DNA of 5,616 nt from Actinomycetes bacterium (lineage in GTDB: Bacteria; Actinomycetota; Acidimicrobiia; Acidimicrobiales; UBA8190), in the NCBI GenBank assembly GCA_021779775.1, contig JAJYAB010000135.1, positions 1 to 5,616 on the forward strand. Reading direction: 5' to 3'. The notes under the pieces were generated by a model, which worked only from the letters and a program-made list of their open reading frames with translations, was not told the origin of the DNA and did not search any database. The translations under genes were made by a program, and so were the position numbers. Shown piece after piece: positions 1 to 5,616 of the stretch (positions are counted from its first letter, which is position 1; the number at the start of each line of letters is the position of its first letter).

Positions 1-2940
<2,940 letters not shown>

Positions 2941-2949
2941 CAGCGGCCG

Positions 2950-2955
2950 TTCCTC
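2950..2955 (-). promoter_or_regulatory. Shine-Dalgarno sequence of carB
   Basis: The minus strand reads GAGGAA nine bases before the carB ATG, and its GA comes from the TGA stop codon of carA. A ribosome terminating on carA therefore sits on the carB initiation site, which suggests translational coupling and matched subunit amounts. The coupling is inferred from position only. Confidence 0.8.
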
Positions 2956-4084
2956 ACACCCGGGCCCGGGCGAGCATCTGGCGGAGCTCCTCGAACAGGT
3001 ACCGGGCGTCGTGTGGCCCGGGGCCGGCTTCCGGGTGGTACTGCACGCCGAAGGCGGGCACGCCAATGCAACGGATCCCCTCCACGACTCCGTCGTTCAG
3101 GTTGACGTGGGTCACCTCGGCAGCACAGGGACCCGTCGCCGGGATGCTCGAGGCGGCCAGGGCGTAGTTATGGTTCTGGCTGGTGATCTCCACCTTCCCG
3201 GTCGCAAGCCGCCGCACCGGATGGTTGCCGCCGTGGTGGCCGAACGGCAGCTTGCGCGTCGTCGCCCCCAATGCGATGCCCAGCAGCTGATGCCCGAGGC
3301 AGATGCCGAACACCGGCACCGTGCCGAGGAGGTCGGCGACGATACCCGCCTGGGTCGCCAGAGCTGCCGGATCGCCGGGCCCGTTGGACAGGAACACGCC
3401 GTCGGGTCGAAGTCCCAGCGCATCGTCGGCGGCGAAGTCGGCCGGCACGACGGTGACGACCGCCATGTCGTCGAGCTGGCGCAGCATGGTCTCCTTGACG
3501 CCGAAGTCGTAGGCGACGATCCGCAGCGGTCCATGGCCGCGCTCGTAGGGTGCCGCCACCGTCACCGCCGACACGAGATCCTGGCCGGTGGTCCCCGGCT
3601 CGTCGGAGGCTGCTGCCCGGAGGGTGGCCTCGTCGGCGCTGCCGAACGCGCATCCCATGGCCCCGGCGTCGCGCAGGTGGCGGGTGAGGCGCCTCGTGTC
3701 GACTCCGGCGATGCCCGGCACACCGTGGCGGACGAGGAAGTCGTCCAGGGAGCCGGTGGCGCGCCAGCTGCTCGGACGCGACGCCAGGTCGCGCACGACG
3801 ATCCCCCGGCACCAGGGCCGGGGGGCCTCGTCGTCGTCCGGCGTCACCCCGTAGTTGCCGATGTGGGGATAGGTGAAGGCCACCACCTGACCGGCGTAGC
3901 TGGGGTCGGTGATCACCTCCTGATAGCCCGACAGGACCGTGTTGAACACGAGCTCCCCCGTGGCCAGCCCGCCGGGCGCCACGGCCCCGACGGCCTCGCC
4001 CTCGAACACCTCGCCGTCGGCCAGCACCAGCAGCGCCTCGGGCCGCGTGCTCCAACCGGCGGCCGGCACCGCGGCGGCGCTCAC
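2954..4084 (-). CDS. carA: Carbamoyl-phosphate synthase small (glutaminase) subunit
   Basis: CarA hydrolyses glutamine and passes ammonia through a tunnel to CarB. The product is 376 residues, close to the usual 360-390, if translation starts at the GTG at 4084. I chose that start because it overlaps the pyrC stop (GTGA), has a GAGG seven bases upstream, and puts the conserved LLVLADGEVFEG segment near residue 18. The open frame extends further upstream to 4510, but only as a shadow of pyrC. The N-terminal CPSase domain shows TGELVFNTVLSGYQEVITDP and GIAGVDTRRLTRHLR. The C-terminal class I glutaminase domain shows SNGPGDP (233-239), the nucleophile elbow GICLGHQ with Cys262, FGHHGGNHPV, and QYHPEAGPGPHDA with His350 and Glu352, completing the Cys-His-Glu triad. 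It appears catalytically complete. Paralogues such as anthranilate or GMP synthase amidotransferases lack this N-terminal domain. Confidence 0.98.
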   Translation of the reverse strand: MSAAAVPAAGWSTRPEALLVLADGEVFEGEAVGAVAPGGLATGELVFNTVLSGYQEVITDPSYAGQVVAFTYPHIGNYGVTPDDDEAPRPWCRGIVVRDLASRPSSWRATGSLDDFLVRHGVPGIAGVDTRRLTRHLRDAGAMGCAFGSADEATLRAAASDEPGTTGQDLVSAVTVAAPYERGHGPLRIVAYDFGVKETMLRQLDDMAVVTVVPADFAADDALGLRPDGVFLSNGPGDPAALATQAGIVADLLGTVPVFGICLGHQLLGIALGATTRKLPFGHHGGNHPVRRLATGKVEITSQNHNYALAASSIPATGPCAAEVTHVNLNDGVVEGIRCIGVPAFGVQYHPEAGPGPHDARYLFEELRQMLARARV

Positions 4085-5406
4085 CGCTGCGCCTCGCCGT
4101 CGACCACGACCGGCTCGCCGCGATGCACCGTGTGGCGGACGGCGCCGACCAGGGTGCGACCGGCCCACGGGGTGTTCCGGCTGCGGCTGGCCAGGGCCCC
4201 CGGGTCGACGGTCCAGCGGGCCGCCGGGTCGAGCACGCAGAGGTTCGCCGCTGCTCCGGCCACCACCGGCCCGCCCTGGTCGCCGCCGCCGCCAGTGTGC
4301 AGGCCGGCGATGCGCGCCGGCTGCCAGCTCATGAGCGCCAGCACCTGCGGCGGTGCCATGCCGACTTCGCCCAGGGCCCCCAAGGCGACCGGCCACGCGG
4401 TCTGCAGCCCCAGCATCCCGGGGGGTGCCTGGTCGAGCGGGCCGTCCTTGGCCTCCGGCGGGTGCGGCGCGTGGTCGGTGGCCACCGCGTCGACAACCCC
4501 CGCGGCACACGCCCGGCGCAGAGCGTCGACATCCCCAGCTGGCCGCAACGGCGGGCTCACCTTGTACAGGGGGTCGAACCCGACCAGCTCGTCATCGGTC
4601 AGCTCCAGATGGTGCGGCGTCACCTCGGCGGTCACCGCCAGGCCTTCGGCTCGTGCAGCGGCGACCAGGCGAAGCGACCCGGCAGTCGACAAGTGCAGGA
4701 AGTGCATGCGGGCCCCGGTCATCCGCACCAGGGCGATGTCGCGGGCCACCATCACCTCTTCGGCGGCTGCTGGCACCCCGGGCACCCCCAGGCGGCTCGA
4801 GCACGCCCCCTCGTGCATGTGGCCGCCCCCGGCCAGCGACTGATCCTCGCAGTGCTGGGCCAATGTCACGCCGAGGCCTCGGGCATACTCGAGGGCTCGA
4901 CGCATGACGCCGGCGTCCTGCACACCAGTGCCGTCGTCGGTGAACAACCGCACCCCGAGCGCCGCCAGCTCCCCCATGGGCGCCAGCCGCTCGCCGGCCC
5001 GTCCGACGGTGATGGCGCCCGCCACCACGACCCGGCACAACGCCTGCTCGCCGAGCTTCAGGACGTCGCGAGCCACCGCGGCATCGTCGATCGGCGGGTC
5101 GGTGTTGGGCATGGTCACCACGGCCGTGTAGCCGCCGAGGGCGGCAGCCCGGCTGCCGCTGTCGATGGTCTCGGCTTCCTCCATGCCCGGCTGGCGGAGG
5201 TGGGCATGGAGATCGACCAGGCCGGGGGACACCAGGCACCCGCCGGCCTCCAGCACCGTCGACCCGGTGGGCGTGTCGATCCCGAGCCCGACGGCCATCA
5301 CCGTGCCTCCGGCCCGATCAACCACGACGTCGGCTCGACGCGATCCGCCGGCGTCGACCACCGTCCCCCCACGTACGACAAGCATGCCGGTGTCGCGCTC
5401 ACCCAT
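4081..5406 (-). CDS. pyrC: Dihydroorotase, type I (zinc amidohydrolase)
   Basis: PyrC cyclises N-carbamoyl-L-aspartate to dihydroorotate, the third step of pyrimidine synthesis. The product is 441 residues, normal for the class I (Bacillus/Aquifex-like) family and longer than the roughly 350 of E. coli-type PyrC. An N-terminal beta-strand region (LVVRGGTVVDAGG) leads into the amidohydrolase barrel. Metal and substrate motifs are all present: DLHAHLRQPG (His67, His69, Arg71), MPNTDPP (Asn101), FTDDG (Asp157/158), HCED (His185), HLST (His238) and TDHAPH (catalytic Asp311). It is thus likely active, unlike the metal-site-degenerate PyrX partners of some aspartate transcarbamylases. The C-terminus has the SRNTPWAG motif usual for the family. 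I chose the ATG at 5406 because a G-run lies six bases upstream; Met8 (5385) is a weaker alternative. It overlaps carA by 4 bases and is the first gene of this operon as seen here. Hydantoinase or allantoinase are less likely given the carAB context. Confidence 0.96.
   Translation of the reverse strand: MGERDTGMLVVRGGTVVDAGGSRRADVVVDRAGGTVMAVGLGIDTPTGSTVLEAGGCLVSPGLVDLHAHLRQPGMEEAETIDSGSRAAALGGYTAVVTMPNTDPPIDDAAVARDVLKLGEQALCRVVVAGAITVGRAGERLAPMGELAALGVRLFTDDGTGVQDAGVMRRALEYARGLGVTLAQHCEDQSLAGGGHMHEGACSSRLGVPGVPAAAEEVMVARDIALVRMTGARMHFLHLSTAGSLRLVAAARAEGLAVTAEVTPHHLELTDDELVGFDPLYKVSPPLRPAGDVDALRRACAAGVVDAVATDHAPHPPEAKDGPLDQAPPGMLGLQTAWPVALGALGEVGMAPPQVLALMSWQPARIAGLHTGGGGDQGGPVVAGAAANLCVLDPAARWTVDPGALASRSRNTPWAGRTLVGAVRHTVHRGEPVVVDGEAQR
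4092..4095 (-). promoter_or_regulatory. Shine-Dalgarno sequence of carA within the end of pyrC
   Basis: The minus strand reads GAGG seven bases before the GTG at 4084, within the last codons of pyrC. This supports the GTG start and the 4-base overlap (GTGA), an arrangement typical of termination-reinitiation coupling. No other upstream GTG or ATG in the carA frame has family similarity after it. Confidence 0.75.
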
Positions 5407-5412
5407 CGGCTG

Positions 5413-5419
5413 CCCCCCC
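5413..5419 (-). promoter_or_regulatory. G-run that may act as the pyrC ribosome binding site
   Basis: Seven G residues on the minus strand end six bases before the pyrC ATG. They are the only purine-rich stretch at the right distance, so they probably serve as a degenerate Shine-Dalgarno sequence. The same run is the last tract of a G-quadruplex-capable series, so folding there could hide the ribosome site. That is inference. Confidence 0.4.
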
Positions 5420-5441
5420 GGCCACGCCCCCCCCGGCCACC
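5413..5441. repeat. Short direct repeat with 15-base period
   Basis: The plus strand has CCCCCCCGGCCAC at 5413-5425 and again at 5428-5440, a 15-base offset. A third partial CCCGGCC follows at 5440-5446. The duplication has enlarged the C-run region and may reflect slippage or short tandem duplication. No recognised operator matches it. Confidence 0.7.
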
Positions 5442-5464
5442 CGGCCCCGCCCTGCCCCCCCCCC

Positions 5465-5470
5465 TACCCT
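5465..5470 (+). promoter_or_regulatory. Possible -10 box for ileS
   Basis: TACCCT fits the loose actinobacterial TANNNT -10 pattern and would place a start near 5477, some 13 bases before the ileS ATG. No convincing -35 element is visible because the upstream sequence is almost all C and G. No Shine-Dalgarno sequence precedes the ATG, so a short or absent leader is plausible. This is weak evidence. Confidence 0.2.
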
Positions 5471-5489
5471 CTGCCGCCTTTTGTTCGGC

Positions 5490-5616
5490 ATGGCCCAGGA
5501 CCCTAAAGACACTCTCAATCTTCCCAAGACCGACTTTCCGATGAGGGCCAACCTCGTCGGAAGGGAGCCGCAACGCGTGGCGCACTGGGAGAAACTCGGG
5601 CTCTACCGCCGCATCC
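5490..5616 (+). CDS. ileS: Isoleucyl-tRNA synthetase, N-terminal fragment
   Basis: Forty-two codons are visible from the ATG at 5490 to the window edge, and the frame remains open. The peptide contains DTLNLPKTDFPMRANL and then a REPQRVAHWEKLGLYRRI stretch. This is the characteristic N-terminal tail and first helix of bacterial type-1 IleRS, a cytoplasmic class I synthetase that charges tRNA-Ile and edits valine. The HIGH and KMSKS motifs, the editing domain and any zinc-binding tail are outside the window. An in-frame TTG at 5481 is an alternative start, but the ATG gives the usual spacing to the NLPKTDFPMRANL motif. There is no Shine-Dalgarno sequence, and the 83-base upstream gap is too short for a T-box leader. 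It diverges from pyrC and shares its intergenic region. Confidence 0.9.
   Translation, partial: MAQDPKDTLNLPKTDFPMRANLVGREPQRVAHWEKLGLYRRI
5500..5527 (-). promoter_or_regulatory. Candidate promoter for pyrC-carA-carB inside ileS
   Basis: On the minus strand TTGGGA (5527-5522) and TAGGGT (5505-5500) are separated by 16 bases, a fair match to a housekeeping sigma -35/-10 pair with the actinobacterial TANNNT form. Transcription would begin near 5493 and give a leader of about 87 bases holding the G-tracts. It would overlap the start of ileS on the opposite strand. No better pair is seen in the G-rich gap itself. Assignment is by pattern only. Confidence 0.3.

Larger units (their letters stand above)
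5413..5469 (-). other. G-tract series with quadruplex potential in the pyrC-ileS gap
   Basis: On the minus strand there are seven runs of three or more G, with plus-strand C-runs at 5413-5419 (7), 5427-5434 (8), 5440-5442 (3), 5445-5448 (4), 5450-5452 (3), 5455-5464 (10) and 5467-5469 (3). The intervals are 7, 5, 2, 1, 2 and 2 bases. This satisfies the usual four-tract, loop of seven or fewer rule several times over. The series fills most of the gap between pyrC and ileS and would be transcribed as G-rich RNA in the pyrC leader. The C-run side would be in the ileS-sense strand. A regulatory role is not shown by the sequence alone; the runs could also be slippage-prone spacer. Confidence 0.75.

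Noticed and set aside
5383..5385. Met8 as the true pyrC start
   Set aside because: It lacks a good ribosome site (upstream GGCGAGCGCGACACCGGC), whereas the ATG at 5406 has a G-run at six bases. It remains possible, since conserved sequence begins only after Met8.
5481..5483. TTG at 5481 as the ileS start
   Set aside because: It is in frame but has no ribosome site and would add only three residues (MFG) before the ATG at 5490, which fits the family start better.
5407..5489. T-box riboswitch before ileS or PyrR attenuator before pyrC
   Set aside because: The gap is only 83 bases. It has no specifier stem, T-box consensus or terminator with U-run, and no anti-terminator pairing that I can see.
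4123..5544. A 473-codon open frame on the plus strand opposite pyrC
   Set aside because: It is antisense to pyrC, continues through the C-run gap and into ileS in the wrong frame, and has no family resemblance.
5298..5585. A 95-codon minus-strand frame spanning the ileS start, the gap and the pyrC start
   Set aside because: Its middle is a translated G-run (Gly/Arg) and its ends are other frames of ileS and pyrC. There is no sign of a real protein.

Overview
This is a GC-rich window from a bacterial chromosome. It holds part of the de novo pyrimidine pathway on the minus strand and the first codons of an isoleucyl-tRNA synthetase gene diverging on the plus strand. The CarB and CarA sequences look actinobacterial. 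CarB carries an extra loop before its second GGQTP motif and the wording of its 'NVQFAVKDGQ...EANPRASRTVPF' stretch is typical of that phylum. TANNNT-type promoter boxes and the very high GC content fit an actinobacterium. I cannot name a genus. An uncultured or deep-branching actinobacterium is a guess, and the type-1-like IleRS start is not what I expect from mycobacteria or streptomycetes.

Layout, right to left in the direction of transcription: pyrC (5406 to 4081, type I dihydroorotase), carA (4084 to 2954, small subunit of carbamoyl-phosphate synthase) and carB (2940 to beyond base 1, large subunit; the first 980 residues are present and the allosteric C-terminus is outside). pyrC and carA overlap by 4 bases (GTGA). 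carA and carB are separated by 13 bases, and the carB Shine-Dalgarno sequence overlaps the carA stop codon. This is a tightly coupled operon. I read the carB frame codon by codon from 2940 to 1 and found no stop or frameshift. No gene-free stretch exceeds 300 bases.

To the right lies an 83-base gap (5407-5489) shared with divergent ileS (5490 onward, 42 codons visible). The gap is dominated by C-runs of 7, 8 and 10 on the plus strand. On the pyrC-sense strand these become a run of G-tracts with strong G-quadruplex potential, ending six bases before the pyrC start. A possible pyrC promoter lies inside the 5' end of ileS, so the pyrC and ileS transcripts could overlap head to head.

How the genes work together: CarA releases ammonia from glutamine and CarB uses it with bicarbonate and two ATP to make carbamoyl phosphate. 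An aspartate transcarbamylase (pyrB, not in this window) would make carbamoyl aspartate, and PyrC closes that to dihydroorotate. The most unusual points are a 4 x 18-bp in-frame tandem repeat coding for the hexapeptide AAVTEP inside the CarB oligomerization domain, and the G-tract leader before pyrC. I did not find a wholly new system here. The window is core metabolism with these two odd elements.
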